Shown one piece after another: positions 52,171-63,287 of a stretch of 64,000 nucleotides of DNA (its first letter is position 1; each line of letters opens with the position of its first letter). A program made the translations under genes and the position numbers. The DNA is from Stomoxys calcitrans (Eukaryota; Arthropoda; Insecta; Diptera; Muscidae), in NCBI RefSeq assembly GCF_963082655.1, contig NC_081552.1:197764781-197828780 (forward strand). Reading direction: 5' to 3'. The notes beneath the pieces were generated by a model that saw only the letters and a program-made list of their open reading frames with translations, made no database searches and was not told the DNA's origin.

Positions 52171-52389
52171 GTGTCTAGGGATCTTGATTGTGGTTGGTAG
52201 TTGCTCAGACCAACTCCCATCCACCTCCCGTAAAACAGGATTGGAAGCCACAAAGTCCTTTGAAGATAGGACTATACAATATAAAAGGTAATCGTGTGGT
52301 CATTAAGGCGTATTCAAATAATATGCCTACATTCACTGTTTCCATAATCGGCTTGAGTCCATAGATGGGAAGATCAGTGCATGTTACTA
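52171..52389. other. Unassigned, open on the minus strand
   Basis: A minus-strand frame from about 52390 to 52205 reads TCTDLPIYGLKPIMETVNVG, YALMTTRLPFILYSPIF and GLCGFQSCFTGGGWELV before a stop. I do not recognise it. It may be a fragment of a gene or transposon protein. Confidence 0.35.
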
Positions 52390-52643
52390 AACTGATCAAA
52401 ATTTCCCATAAACATTCCATTAAGGAACAGGGGAAAACTTCTCTCATATCAATGAAGGCAGCCCGATAATGTTAAACTCAATGATAGAGGACCTCGTTTT
52501 TATGCCGAGTCCGAACAGCGTGCCACATAGCGACATCACTAAGTAGAGAAGATTTAATTTTGTAGGTGTTCACGCCGGGATTTGAACCCAGGCGTTCGGC
52601 GCCATAGGCGGAAATCCTAACCTCTGCGCCACAGTGGCCTCCC
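52390..52643 (-). repeat. tRNA-derived SINE
   Basis: Minus strand opens GGAGGCCACTGTGGCGCAGAGG with the B-box-like GGGTTCAAATCCCGGCG, followed by a shortened body (GAGTCCGAACAGCGTGCC and CATTCCATTAAGGAACAGGGG on the plus strand). Confidence 0.75.
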
Positions 52644-53110
52644 AGTGCATATTACAGCTTTATATAAATATGATCCGATCTGAACAATATTCGGTTCGGA
52701 TATAGAGGCACCGAACGTTTCTCACTGTCTCAAATTTCAGCGGAATCGTCTACTAATGATGAGCTATATGTCAATATGGTCTGAAATTGGGTAATAAATA
52801 CAACTTTTATGGGCTCAAGACCCATAATTGGAGATAAGGTCTAAATGACAGCTATATCGAAATATGGACCGATCTGCAATCCCATGGCATCCGGTTGTAT
52901 GTACCGGATTGACCCGATGAATTCCTTCATTGGCAAGGGCTGCCGCTTCAGTGTACCACACACTGCTACTACAACAACAAATGGACCGATCTGGATCATA
53001 TTCAGTTCGGACATCGGTGGCATAGTATCAAGTAATAAATGTAGCGATCTATAAAGCAGATGTACCCAAATATATTCCGATTTGGCTAGTTCAAGGAATT
53101 ATCCTTCGTT
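52644..53110 (+). repeat. T2 fragment, with a 104-bp insertion
   Basis: T2-like modules (CCGATCTGAACAATATTCGG, GGGCTCAAGACCCATAATTGG). A 104-base insertion at 52877-52980 interrupts one module. Confidence 0.55.
52877..52980 (+). mobile_element. 104-bp retroposed insertion with 13-bp target duplication
   Basis: The 13-mer ATGGACCGATCTG occurs immediately before (52864-52876) and after (52981-52993) the insertion. The insert starts CAATCCCATGGCATCCGG and ends ACTACAACAACAA, a CAA tail like that of LINE-A (3100-3127). It is probably a SINE or the truncated 3' end of a LINE, mobilised by target-primed reverse transcription. Confidence 0.75.
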
Positions 53111-53169
53111 TGGACAAAATACGAAACTGTACAAAACAGTGACATAGGAAAGCCACACAGATATCTTTA

Positions 53170-55045
53170 GATTGTAAAATTTATATATAAAATTCAATTT
53201 GCGTTTGTTTGTTTGTTCCGTATAGACTCAAAAACGGCTAAACCGATTACCTTGAAATTTTCACAGATTGTAAAGGTTGGTCTGGAAGGAAACATAGGCT
53301 ATATAATTTTTTTGATATCAGGAGGGGGGACGGACCCTCCCCCCTTCCCCAAAAGTACTACCCAAAACAAAAAAAAAAAAATTACCGATCGGGACAATAT
53401 GGGATTCAAATGAAAGGTATTCAAGAGTAGAGCACGAATTTCATAATAAAAGTTGGGTCCGAGTACCTGGGGGGCCGCCCCAGCCCCAAAAACCAAAACC
53501 AAAAATAGGTTTATTTGACCATCATGACAATATGGGATTTAAATGAAAGGTACTCGGGAATAGAACGAATATGATCAGGAAGTAGGAATGGGCTTTATAA
53601 TTTATTGATAACGGAAGGGGGCGGACCCTCCACCGTCACCCCAAACACCGCCCAAAATCAAAAGTGGACCGATAAGAACGATATGGGTATCAAATGAAAA
53701 GTATGCGGCAGTAGATAACGAAACTGGCATACAAATTTATGTCGAAGTATAGGGGTCACCCCACCTCCACAAAAACGCCCAAAATGGGCACATTAGCCAA
53801 TCAATGATATATGGGACTCGGTTTGTTTGTTCCGTATGGACTAAAAAACGGCAGAACCCATTTTTTTGAAATGTTTGCATATTGTGTAGGTTGGTCTGGA
53901 AGGAAACATAGGCTATATAATTTTTCGGTATCGAAAGGGGGGCGGCCCTCCCCCTTATGCCAAAAACACAAAGTGGACCGCTCGGGACAATATAGGTATC
54001 AAATGAAAGGTATTATAGAGTAGAAAACGAATATGGTATTAAAAAAAAACGGTACCCAAAACTCCCCCCAAACAGATATATTGGACGTTCATTTCAATAT
54101 GGGGCTCAAATGAAAGGGAGTAGATTTCGAATATGGCATACAAAATCATATCGAAGTATAGGGAGTCACGCCACCCCTCAAAAACGCCATTAGACCAATT
54201 ATGACTATATGATACATGGCTAAATCGATTTTCTTAAAATGTTCGTAGATTGTGTACGTTTGTCTGGAAGGAAACATAGGCTATATAATTTTTAGATATT
54301 GGATGAAGGTGGACCCTCCCTCTAGTCACAAAACGCAACCCATGTCCGAAAGTGGTCCGATGATCACAATAACGGTATCAAATAAAAGTTATTGGAGATC
54401 AAAAAACAAATTTGGTATTAAAATTTGGGTCCAATTGCCCAGCGGGCACCCCCAACCCTTAAACTGCTCTAAACGGATATATTCGAAGTTTATGTCAGTA
54501 TGGGACTCAAATGAAAAGTATAAGGCAGTAGATTACAAGTATGGCATAAAACTTTAGGTCCAATTAATGTGAGGTGGCCCACCCCCAAATACCCCCAAAT
54601 GGGCATATTAGCCGACCATGGCTATATGGGACTCATATAGAAGGCATTTGGGAGTGGATGACAAATATGACATTAAAATTTTCGTTCAAGTCAAGGTGGC
54701 GCTTTTCCTCTTCAAAATACGTCAAATGGATTATTTGGCTCATGGTGACAATATGGGACTCAAATGAAAGGTATTTGAGAGTAGAAAAAGATTTTAATAT
54801 CCAATTTTGGTGGCAAGTGCTTTGGGGTATGCCCTAAAGCACCCCCTAAACTGAAATTCATTTTCCGTTGGGAATAAAGAACGAATTTGATATCTATTGT
54901 CAGTGCAAAGCGCCGGTGGCCGCCCCAGCTCCAAAACACCCTACAACCGGTTCATATTTACCGGCCATGGCATTGTGGGGCTCAAATTAAAGAGATTTGG
55001 ATGTGCAGCACGAATTTGATATCCATGTTTGAGTCAAAATGCTAA
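53170..55045 (+). repeat. F element, long copy (left arm of an inverted pair)
   Basis: Starts AAAATTCAATTTGCG and GTTTGTTCCGTATAGACTC. Modules include CAAATGAAAGGTATTC. GGTCTGGAAGGAAACATAGG recurs near 53278, 53893 and 54264, marking higher-order units. It ends around GCAGCACGAATTTGATATCC. A copy of the same region lies inverted at 59160-61030. Confidence 0.65.
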
Positions 55046-55165
55046 ATTTTATATTCCCAATAATTGTTTGTAAATTGTACCTGAAAATGCAAATTTGTCC
55101 ATGAACATTGCAATTTCAAGGTCAGTGACAAAGGACCTCTTTTTTATAGCCGTGTCCCAATGAAC
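55046..55165 (-). repeat. SINE body fragment
   Basis: CATGAACATTGCAATTTC and AAAGGACCTCTTTTTTATAGC match the SINE body. No tRNA-like head. Confidence 0.45.
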
Positions 55166-55600
55166 TTTGGTACAGGGTATTATAACTTTGTGAATTTGTT
55201 TGCAACGCTTAGAAGAAGAGAAGCTAGACTCACAGATAAGTATACTGGTCGGCTTAGAATCACTTCTTGATTCGATTTAGCTATGTCCGTCTGGCTGTTC
55301 TTGTATTCTTGGGATCAATTTACAGGTCGCATTTATTGTCCAATTGCCATGCTATTTTCCACATTTTTTTTTTTTTGGCCCAAGGACGAACGCTATTGAT
55401 TTTGAACGGAATCGTTTCAGATAAAGATATAGCTCCAATATCTTTATATTTTTTATCCGATATGCCCTTTAAAGGCCATATCGGCCTTTAATATTCCCTA
55501 AAAAAATGAATGACAAATTCATTTTTAACCCTTGATACGAAATTTGAGTTCAATCGGATCAAAAAAGGATTTTGCATAAAATGAGTGCTTTGTAATATTT
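55166..55600 (-). repeat. T3 fragment, reversed
   Basis: GTACAGGGTATTATAAC, AAGTATACTGGTCGGCTTAG and GATTCGATTTAGCTATGTCC match the reverse complement of 12790-12935. The rest is diverged. Confidence 0.5.
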
Positions 55601-56232
55601 ATTAAATTTTATCCTTGAGGGTTGCTCGTTATTCGCTTGAAAGATATAAATATGGGAAAACACCCAAAATAACAGTCGTATTACACGTCATAATCTTCTT
55701 GCTAAGTACTTATCGTCATGTCACAACCAAGCTAGAATTCTGTTTGGTTTTGTGGAAGTTGCCCATCAAAAATCAAACATCGAATAACAAAATTCAATGC
55801 AAGTCCTAAAATTAATCCAGACGATTGATTGACAAATCTTCTGGACGATTATAATGTAATGTGTTACGTAATAATCGTCGCGAACCGTTAATAAAACATT
55901 CGCACACGCAATAGATTGCCCAATGATAACCTAGAAGAGTGTTTCACGACTCATACGGACGAAAAATTGCATAAAACTCTTCCAGAAAAATGTTTTATTC
56001 ATCGCTAGCACGAATGCTCAACCAAAATTATGAAAAATGTTTGCCGGGCACATGTGTGTACTATGTGTATGCCCATGTGAGTAAGTACACTGTAATGTGT
56101 GTAGGTTGACACTTGGGCCAAAATATTTACAATAAGAACACAAACCTTCCTCCTTGCCCCGTCAAAATATAAGTTGGCGTCTTGGCAACTACGTTAGATC
56201 GCAGCGTCGGCTTTTCAAATGACACAGAAATA
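55601..56232. other. Unassigned stretch
   Basis: No gene or repeat module recognised. Short GTGTGT-type simple sequence occurs near 56050-56100. Confidence 0.45.
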
Positions 56233-56348
56233 AAAGTATACCCGTATTAAGTTCGGCCGGGCTATATCTTTTTATAGGATGGGGCTATGGTAATCTAGAC
56301 ATTTCGTTTGTAACACCTAGAAATATTGATCTGTAACCCCATAAAGTA
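56233..56348 (+). repeat. T1 ends fused: palindrome plus 5' leader
   Basis: AAGTTCGGCCGGGC (reversed end) is followed at once by a plus-sense leader (TATAGGATGGGGCTATGG, CATTTCGTTTGTAACACC) and cut by LINE-C. Probably two T1 fragments joined by deletion. Confidence 0.45.
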
Positions 56349-56379
56349 ATCCCACGGGCCATAGAAAGTTTCGACTACT

Positions 56380-57660
56380 TTAAGTCGCCAGGCCATGATG
56401 ATGCATCACCGGTTGAATTACAAGCTGTGTCTCATAGACTCGTTCCCTGGCTTAGAGAGATATACTCTGCTTGTATCACAATGTCATATATGACTGTGGG
56501 AAGAAGGGACACGAGAATCATTTTCATTCCGAAAGTAGAAAAACCTGACCCTACGAAGGCGAAAGATTTTCGTCCTATTAGTCTGTCATCGTTTGTGCTG
56601 AAGACTCTTCAGAGGCTAATAGAAACATATCTTTGGGCAAAGATTCCTGGAGATCGCCTGTCGCGGCAGCAGCATGCATATAGTAAAGGCAAATCCACTG
56701 AAAGAGCCCATTACGAACTAGTCGGCTACATAGAGGGTTCTCTCGCTGTCAAGGAATATACAATGGTAGCATGTCTTGACATTGAAGGTGCTTTCAATAA
56801 TGTAAAACAGACGTCAATCATGAAGGAGTAGGAGTTTCTAGGCATCAACTCTACCGTAAGAACATGTATGTAGGTTATTAACTACATACTAAAAGATGCA
56901 TTATGGCTAGCTTGGGGTCTGTGGATCTAAAAAGATGGGTAAGCAGAGGAACACCTCAAGGAGGTGTACCGCCTCCTCTACTTTGGAATATAGCCATTAA
57001 CAATATATTGTTGTCTCTGGAAGAAAAAGGTGTAAAAATGGTCGCGTATGCTGATGAGGTGGCAGTTGCGGTAAGGAGAAAGTTTCCCAGAACTCTTCAG
57101 GAAGCTCTACGGGCAACAGCAGAGTGGGCTACCGAAAGTGGTCTAGGTATAAAGACAGAAGTAGTTCTTTTCAGCAGGAGAAGACAAGTTGGCTACAGTG
57201 GCACCTGTCTCCTTGGGAGGAGAGAATGTTCCAATTACAGAAAGCGCAACATACCTGGGTGTTTTGCTAGACAGAAAATTGAACTTCAAATCCAACATTT
57301 TGGAAAGGGCAAGAAAGGCAACTCATTCCTTATTCACCTGCCAGAGAGCCATTGGCAAAAGTTGGGCGTTTAGACCGGGTGCAGTTGTCGGACCTTTAAT
57401 GCTATATGGTGTTGTGGTCTGGTGGACGGCGCTTCAAAAGTCCAGCTACTGCTCAATACTTAACCGGATCCAAAGGATGGCTTTTTTGTGCATCACAGCC
57501 GCATTGAGATTGACACCATCTGATGCACTGAATTTAATGCCACATCTTATGCCTCTGGACATTGTGGGTGGACAAATTGCTGGCTTGGAATCTGTGGATC
57601 TCAAAAAATGGGTCAGCAGGGGAACACCTCAAGGTGGTGTACTGTCTCCTCTGCTTTAGA
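56380..57660 (+). pseudogene. LINE-C reverse transcriptase, first core
   Basis: 56427-56831 is open: SHRLVPWLREIYSACITM, RRDTRIIFIPKVEKPDP, DFRPISLSSFVLKTLQRL, RQQHAYSKGKSTERAHYEL and CLDIEGAFNNV with the motif A aspartate. After a stop at 56829-56831, 56903-57373 has SRGTPQGGVPPPLLWNIAIN and YADE at about 57047-57058, where the second catalytic aspartate is Glu. Another frame continues with VPITESATYLGVLLDRKLN and LMLYGVVVWWTALQKSSYC. The YADE change alone should abolish polymerase activity. Confidence 0.78.
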
Positions 57661-58640
57661 ATAAAGCCATTAACAACATATTATTGTCACTGGTATGCTG
57701 ATGTCGTGGCTATTGCGGTTAGGGGAAAGTTTCCCAGCGTTCTAAGAGATTTGCTTTAGAAAGCTCTACGGGCAACGTGTAAATCCGTGCAAGAGAAGTA
57801 GTTCTTTTCAGCAGGAGAGACAAGTTACCATTAATGGCACCTGTCACCTGTCACCTTGGGAGGAGCGAATGTTTTACAGAAAGCACAAAATACCTGCGTG
57901 TTTTGCAGGACAGAAAATTTAATTTCAAATCCAATATTTTGGAATAGGCAAGAAAGGCAACTCTAGCCCTATAAACCTGCCAGAGAGCCGCTGGCAAAAG
58001 TTGGTGGTTAAGAGCACGCTTCATGCATTGGGTATATACTGTAGTTGTGAAACCTTTAATGCAGTATGGTGTTGTGATCTGGAGGACGGCGCTTCATAAG
58101 TCCACCTTTTATACACAAGTTAATCGGATCCAAAGGATGGCTAGTTTGTGCACATCACAGCCGCACTGAGGACGACACCATCTGATGAACTGAATTAAAT
58201 GCTACATCTAATGCCACTGGACTTTGTGGCTAGACCTATTGCAGGGACCACTGCCGTGAGGCTAAGCAGGCTTTCTCTTTGGTCATGTGGCGGCTACGGA
58301 CACTGTGTCATCCTTGATACAATGTCCGATATTCCAGGCAGTGTCGATTACTCCCTACCTGAGCCGATTTTTGATAAAGAGTACTGTACCACTATTCGTG
58401 ATGGAACCGGTTGGAAGTACGAGATCCCTGGTAATAGAAGTTACATAGACGTCTATATGGATGGTTCCAAACCAGACGACCAGGTGGGCTCTGGGGTGTA
58501 CTCTAAAGATCTAGAACTGGTCATATCGAAAAGGTTGCCCCACCACTGCAGTGTGTATCAATCAGAGATTTTTGCAATTAAGGTAAAATGGCTAAGATAT
58601 AATGTCATAACGACGATTGGCATAAATATCTTCTGAGACA
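57585..58640 (+). pseudogene. LINE-C duplicated core, thumb and RNase H
   Basis: Restart at SVDLKKWVSRGTPQGGVLSPLL near 57590, with the YADD region degraded by a deletion near 57690. Thumb blocks follow in several frames (STKYLRVLQDRKFNFKSNILE, CQRAAGKSW, QYGVVIWRTALHKS). 58199-58636 is open and gives GSVDYSLPEPIFDKEYCTT, then RNase H blocks YIDVYMDGSKPDDQVGSGVYS and HHCSVYQSEIFAI. The remaining RNase H and tail are scattered to about 59070. Confidence 0.7.
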
Positions 58641-59094
58641 GCCATTAAATCCCTAGAGAACCTATTTCTAAACACAAAAACAGTCCCCAGTTTTCGCACA
58701 TCTCCCAACGAGATGGTTGATGAACAGTTCAAAATTCATCTGTCCTGTTTGCCGTTTCACAGAGATATTCCAGGGAATTGTAAAGGGGACGAGCTTGCGA
58801 GACTAGGAACTACAATACGAATTAAAGGGATACTGTAATATGTGGGTATATATGGGGAACCAGGCTCGAAGGACTACGAATGGTAGATGGTCACAAATAG
58901 GGGGCTGTGAGCATTCCAAAACTATGTGACCTAATCGAGACTTGAAGAGGTCTACTGCTTTGCTGTCGTTGGCTTGAACAGACCTCTCAGTCATTGTGTC
59001 CGTCTTCACAGGTCACTGTCTAATCGGAAAACATGCTGCCAGACTGAATGTTGCCAGCAATGACTTTTGCATTTGCGTGGTACAATGCCATGCA

Positions 59095-59160
59095 TGGTCA
59101 TGTGCCCCTTCTCGGTTCCTGGTGGTAATGTTCTTCTTAGGGTAATGTTCTCATTAGGGG
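59095..59160 (+). repeat. Short repeat shared with 33960-34020
   Basis: GGTGGTAATGTTCTTCTTAGG and GTAATGTTCTCATTAGGGGAGG are the reverse complement of the sequence beside the SINE at 33960. Probably a SINE body end. Confidence 0.45.
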
Positions 59161-61030
59161 AGGGATGTCATTTCTACTCAAATATGGATATCAAATTCGT
59201 GCTACACTTCCAAGTCCGTTTAATTTGAGCTCTATATTGCCATGGTCGGTATATTTGAACCGTTTGGATTGTGTTTTGGCACCGGCACTTTGCACTGAAA
59301 ATAGATATCAAATTCGTTCTTTATTCCCAACGGAAATGAAGTTCAGTTTAGGGGGTGCTTTAGAGCGTACCCCAAAACACTTGGCTCCAAAACTGGTTAT
59401 CAAATTCGTTTTCTACTCTCAAATACCTTTCATTTGAGTCTCATATTGTCATAATGGGTCAAATAAGCCATTTGACCTATCTTTAGGAGGAAAAGCGCTA
59501 ATTTTAATATAATATTCGTAATCTACTCCCTAAAATCTTCCATTTGAGTTCCATATAGCCATGTTAGGCTAATACGCCCATTTGGGGGTGGACGACCACC
59601 CATTAATTGGACCTAAAGTTTTATGCCATACTTGTAATCTACTGCCTTATGCTTTTCATTTGAGTCCCATATTGATATGAACTTGGAATATATCTGTTTA
59701 GAGGAGTTATGGGGTTGGGGGGTGGGTCCGCTGGGTTCTTGGACCCAAATTTTAATACCATACTCGTTTTCTGGTCTCCAGTACCTTTCATCTGATACCC
59801 TTATTGTGCCCATCGGACCACTTTCGGATATGGATGGCGTTTTTTGGGTACGGGGGAGGGTCTGCCTCCACCCGATATCTAAGAATAATATAGCCTATGT
59901 TTCCTTCTAGACAAACGTACACAATCTATGAACATTTTAAGAAAATAGGTTTAGCCATGTATCATATAGTCATAATGGGTCTAATGGCGTTTTTGAGGGG
60001 TGGCATGACCCTCTATACTTCGATCTGATTTTGTATGTCATATTCGAAATCTATTCCCGAATACCTTTCATTTGAGCCGCATATTGAAATGAACGTCCAA
60101 TATGTCTGTTTGGGGGAGTTTTGGGGTTGGGGCGGCCCGATGGGTACTGAGACTCAAATTTTAATACCATATTCGTATTCTACTCTCCAATACCTTTCAT
60201 TGGATACCTATATTGTCCCGATCGGTGCACTTTTGATTTTGGATTGTGTTTTTGGCATGAGGGGGAGGGTCCGTCCCCCTTCCGATACCGAAAAATTATA
60301 AAGCCTATGTTTCCTTCCAGACCAACCTACAGAATATGCGAAAATTTCGAGAAATTCGATCCTGCCGTTTTGCAGTCTTTATGGAACAAACGAACCAAGT
60401 TCCATATATCCGTGATTGGCTAATGTGCCCATTTTGGGCGTTTTTGTGGGGTGGGGTGACCCCTATACTTCTACATAAATTTGTATGCCAGATTCGTTAC
60501 CTACTCCCGCATACTTTTCTTTTAATGCCCATATTTTCCTTATCACTCCTTACCACTATTGATTTTGGGTAACGGTGGAGGGTCCGCCCCCTTCCGTTAT
60601 CAATAAATTATAAAGCCTATTCCTACTACCTTACCATATTCGTCATCTACTGCCGAATATCTTTCATTTGAGTCCCATATTGTCATGATCATCAAATAAA
60701 CCTATTTTAGGGGGTTTTTGGGGCTGGGGCGTCCCCCAGGTACTTGGACCCTACTTTTATTATGAAATTCGTATTCTACTCTTGAATACCTTTCATTTGA
60801 GTCCCAAATTGTCCCGATAGGTCCACTTTTATTTTAGCGTAGTACCTTTGGGGTAAGGGGGAGGGTCCGTCCCCCTTCCGATACCGAAAAATTATAAAGC
60901 CTATATTTCCTTCCAGACCAATCTACACAATATGCGAAAATTTCGAGAAAATCAGTTCTACCCTTTTTCTGTCTATACGGAATAAACAAACCTAGTCCCA
61001 TACAAACGTGATTGGCTAATGTGCCCATTT
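59160..61030 (-). repeat. F element, long copy (right arm of an inverted pair)
   Basis: Reverse complement of the 53170-55045 copy over nearly its whole length: it opens GGATATCAAATTCGTGCTAC and closes with CTGTCTATACGGAATAAAC. Shared specific phrases include TTCTTTATTCCCAACGG and TTTAGGGGGTGCTTTAG. Confidence 0.68.
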
Positions 61031-61550
61031 TGGGCGTTCTTTTTCATTCTGTGTACTTGGTTCTTACAAATTATTTCGTTGCTCTACCCCTGTATACAAA
61101 TCAAATATCATCATCATTTAATGCTTTCATTGTCGGATATTTATCCCAACTCCTCAACTCACTTCGATTACAGATTAACTACTGATTTATATCCGTTCGC
61201 ATATTTTCTGCTGAAATTGAGTAATTCTGAGCTTAATGGACAGAAAATGCAATCAATTTACAAATGTTATAAATGTTACTTTGGCGTTTTCGCCGACGAG
61301 GTGGAATTAACTGGAAAATGCATTAAATTCAAATCAGTAGTGAAGCAAGTAAATACGTGTTAGTTGGACTGAACCGCATCTTGGCAAGCCATAGATACTG
61401 CTTACAATTTAAACAATTCAACATGAAGGGCAAATGTGAACTTTACGAAGCACGTAGAAGATTAATCGGGAAATCGGTTAACATGGCAGACCTTACTTAC
61501 CAAGGATGGAAGAAATTAGAACAAAAAATAAAAATGTCAGCCTAATCGTG
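61031..61550. other. Unassigned, with two modest open frames
   Basis: Plus-strand frames at 61019-61363 (114 codons) and 61357-61545 (62 codons) have no domain I recognise. The second would give GKSVNMADLTYQGWKKLEQ. Codon content is not obviously repeat-derived. No splice-site or promoter evidence. Confidence 0.35.
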
Positions 61551-61814
61551 CAATAATTGCGGCTTTCAGGGGCTCCATATGTCAAATCGGGAGGTCGGTT
61601 TAGTTAAGAGCTATATCAGGTTTTAGATGGAGTTCAGCCGTCCTTGGCACGGCTGCTGAGAGTCATAAGTAAAACCTTATCTGCAAAATGTCAGCTTAAT
61701 CGGACAACAATTGTGACTCCCAAGGGCTCAAGATGTTAAATAGGGCTTATATGGAAGCTATATCAGGTAAGAGACCGATTTGGATTGTACTTGGCACGGT
61801 TGTTGGAAGTCGCA
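61551..61814 (-). repeat. T1 fragment, reversed
   Basis: GGGGCTCCATATGTCAAATCG, GAGGTCGGTTTAGTTAAGAG and TTGGCACGGTTGTTGGAAG are reversed T1 modules. Confidence 0.55.
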
Positions 61815-61890
61815 ACAGAATTTCTGCAAATTTGTTCATAAATTTTCCATTCAGGGACAAGGAAAAACTTTTGCCATATCAATGGGCGCT
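61815..61890 (-). repeat. SINE body fragment
   Basis: CATAAATTTTCCATTCAGGG, ACAAGGAAAAACTTTTGCC and ATATCAATGGGCGC match the SINE body end. Confidence 0.5.
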
Positions 61891-62071
61891 ATAACTTTCA
61901 ACAACTGTGCCAAGTACTGTCCGAATCGGTGTATGACCTGATATAGCTCCCATATAAACCGATCTCCCGATTTGATTTTTGAGCCCTTGGAAGCCATAAT
62001 TTTCATCCGATTTGGCTGAAGTTTTGCGTGTAATATTCCGCTATGACTTTCATCAACTGTCCCTAGTACAC
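61891..62071 (+). repeat. T1 fragment
   Basis: Plus-sense module: CAACTGTGCCAAGTACTG, TGATATAGCTCCCATATAAACC and GATCTCCCGATTTG. Confidence 0.55.
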
Positions 62072-63287
62072 AACAATCAACTCCGTAGGAGTTGAGGCGG
62101 CTGCATCTGCCGCAAAGTAATTGAGCCAGAACTACTCTGGTTTGCCGGGGGAGGTCGATTTCTTCAGGTGCAATGGGAGGTGGTTGTTCTCCAAGGACTA
62201 CATTCACCTTGGTCTGCATGAATGTTGTCTAGACCTGCTTGATATGCCGCTTGATCTAGAGGTTCTCTCTTGTAGCGCTGAACCTCACGCTCTAGATCAT
62301 GTAGATCTACCTTAAGGCTTCTGGGCTGTGGATATCTATCCACAAGATGATGATTTCGATGGTCTCTGCGATAACAGCCCAAAAGGTATTCCCTAGACAG
62401 CATGTAGTTATGTCTTCGCACTGGTTGGATCTTTGTCTCCTGAGGAAGATGGTCCACATGAGAGCTGATGAGACAACCCATCGCAGTTCGGAGGGCGTCA
62501 TTTTGACAGATCTCGATATTATTTCACTGCTAAACTGGCGCTGCATAACTTACCACAGACCGGCCAATTGCTTTGTACGTGGTCAACAGGGTTTCTTTGT
62601 CTACACCCCAAGTGCTGCCAGCAAGTGACTTGAGGACCATGTTTCTACTTTTGACTTTATCACAGATTGCTGTGGCATGTGGGGAGAATGTGTAAGAGCT
62701 GTCAAATGTGACGCCAAGTATTTTGGAACACTTGATGGTCGGAATCATTTCTCCATCGACCATCACAGTCAGCTCAGTATTCACATCACGCGTATTTGTA
62801 GTGAACAATGTGGCTGAAGATTTGGTGACGGATATCTTCATATTTCTTGCAGCGAAATACGAAGCAAGTTCGTTGAGGTAGACGTTCAACCTATCGTTCA
62901 ACTTGTCGTTTGACCTATAGTTCAACCTATCGTTCAACCTATCGTTCAACCTGTTGTCCAACCTTTTGTAGATGTCATCAATGGGTGGGGGGCCTGAAGC
63001 CATGATCGTACAATCGTCCGCATATGATACGATCTCTATGCCGTCTGGAGGGGGTGAAATGGATGATAGGTTGAGGTTAAACAGTGCCGGAGATATGACA
63101 CCACCTTGGAGAATTCCCCGTTTCACTCTACGGTGCTTCGACTTCCTATCCCCAAATTCCACAAATGACTGGCGACCAAACAGATAATTCGCTACCCATC
63201 GCTTCAGGCCTGGCTAGAGGGACGTGTTGGCGATGTCCTCCAATAATTTGGCATCGCTGACCGTGTCGAATGCCTTCGATAGGTATC
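62072..63287 (-). pseudogene. LINE-A copy: polymerase core to C-terminus, with expanded NDR repeat
   Basis: Minus-strand frame 62530-63162 carries FGDRKSKHRRVKRGILQGG (motif B), VISPALFNLNLSSI, SYADDCTIMAS with an intact YADD (63013-63024), then LNELASYFAARNMKISVTKS, TVMVDGEMIPTIKCSKILG and YKAIGRSVVSYAAPV. Between YADD and the thumb, a run of about seven 12-base units encodes LNDR/LNDK-like repeats (62883-62964) where the plus copy has one unit. 62164-62481 continues with SSHVDHLPQETKIQPVRRH. The upstream half of the element is missing; the copy begins at FDTVSDAK near 63275, where LINE-B sequence is joined. Confidence 0.8.
62883..62964 (-). repeat. 12-bp in-frame minisatellite in LINE-A
   Basis: About seven units related to CGTTCAACCTAT (plus strand). 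The length of 12 keeps the frame, so the protein gains repeated LNDR tetrapeptides. Confidence 0.8.

Larger units (their letters stand above)
56349..59070 (+). mobile_element. LINE-C copy, 5' truncated, with duplicated polymerase core
   Basis: Runs from the polymerase N-terminal region to RNase H and tail. A core segment of about 650 bases is present twice in tandem: SVDLKRWVSRGTPQGG near 56920 and again SVDLKKWVSRGTPQGG near 57590, each followed by its own thumb blocks. The two copies differ at many positions and the second has more indels. The 5' edge abuts T1 leader sequence. Confidence 0.75.
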
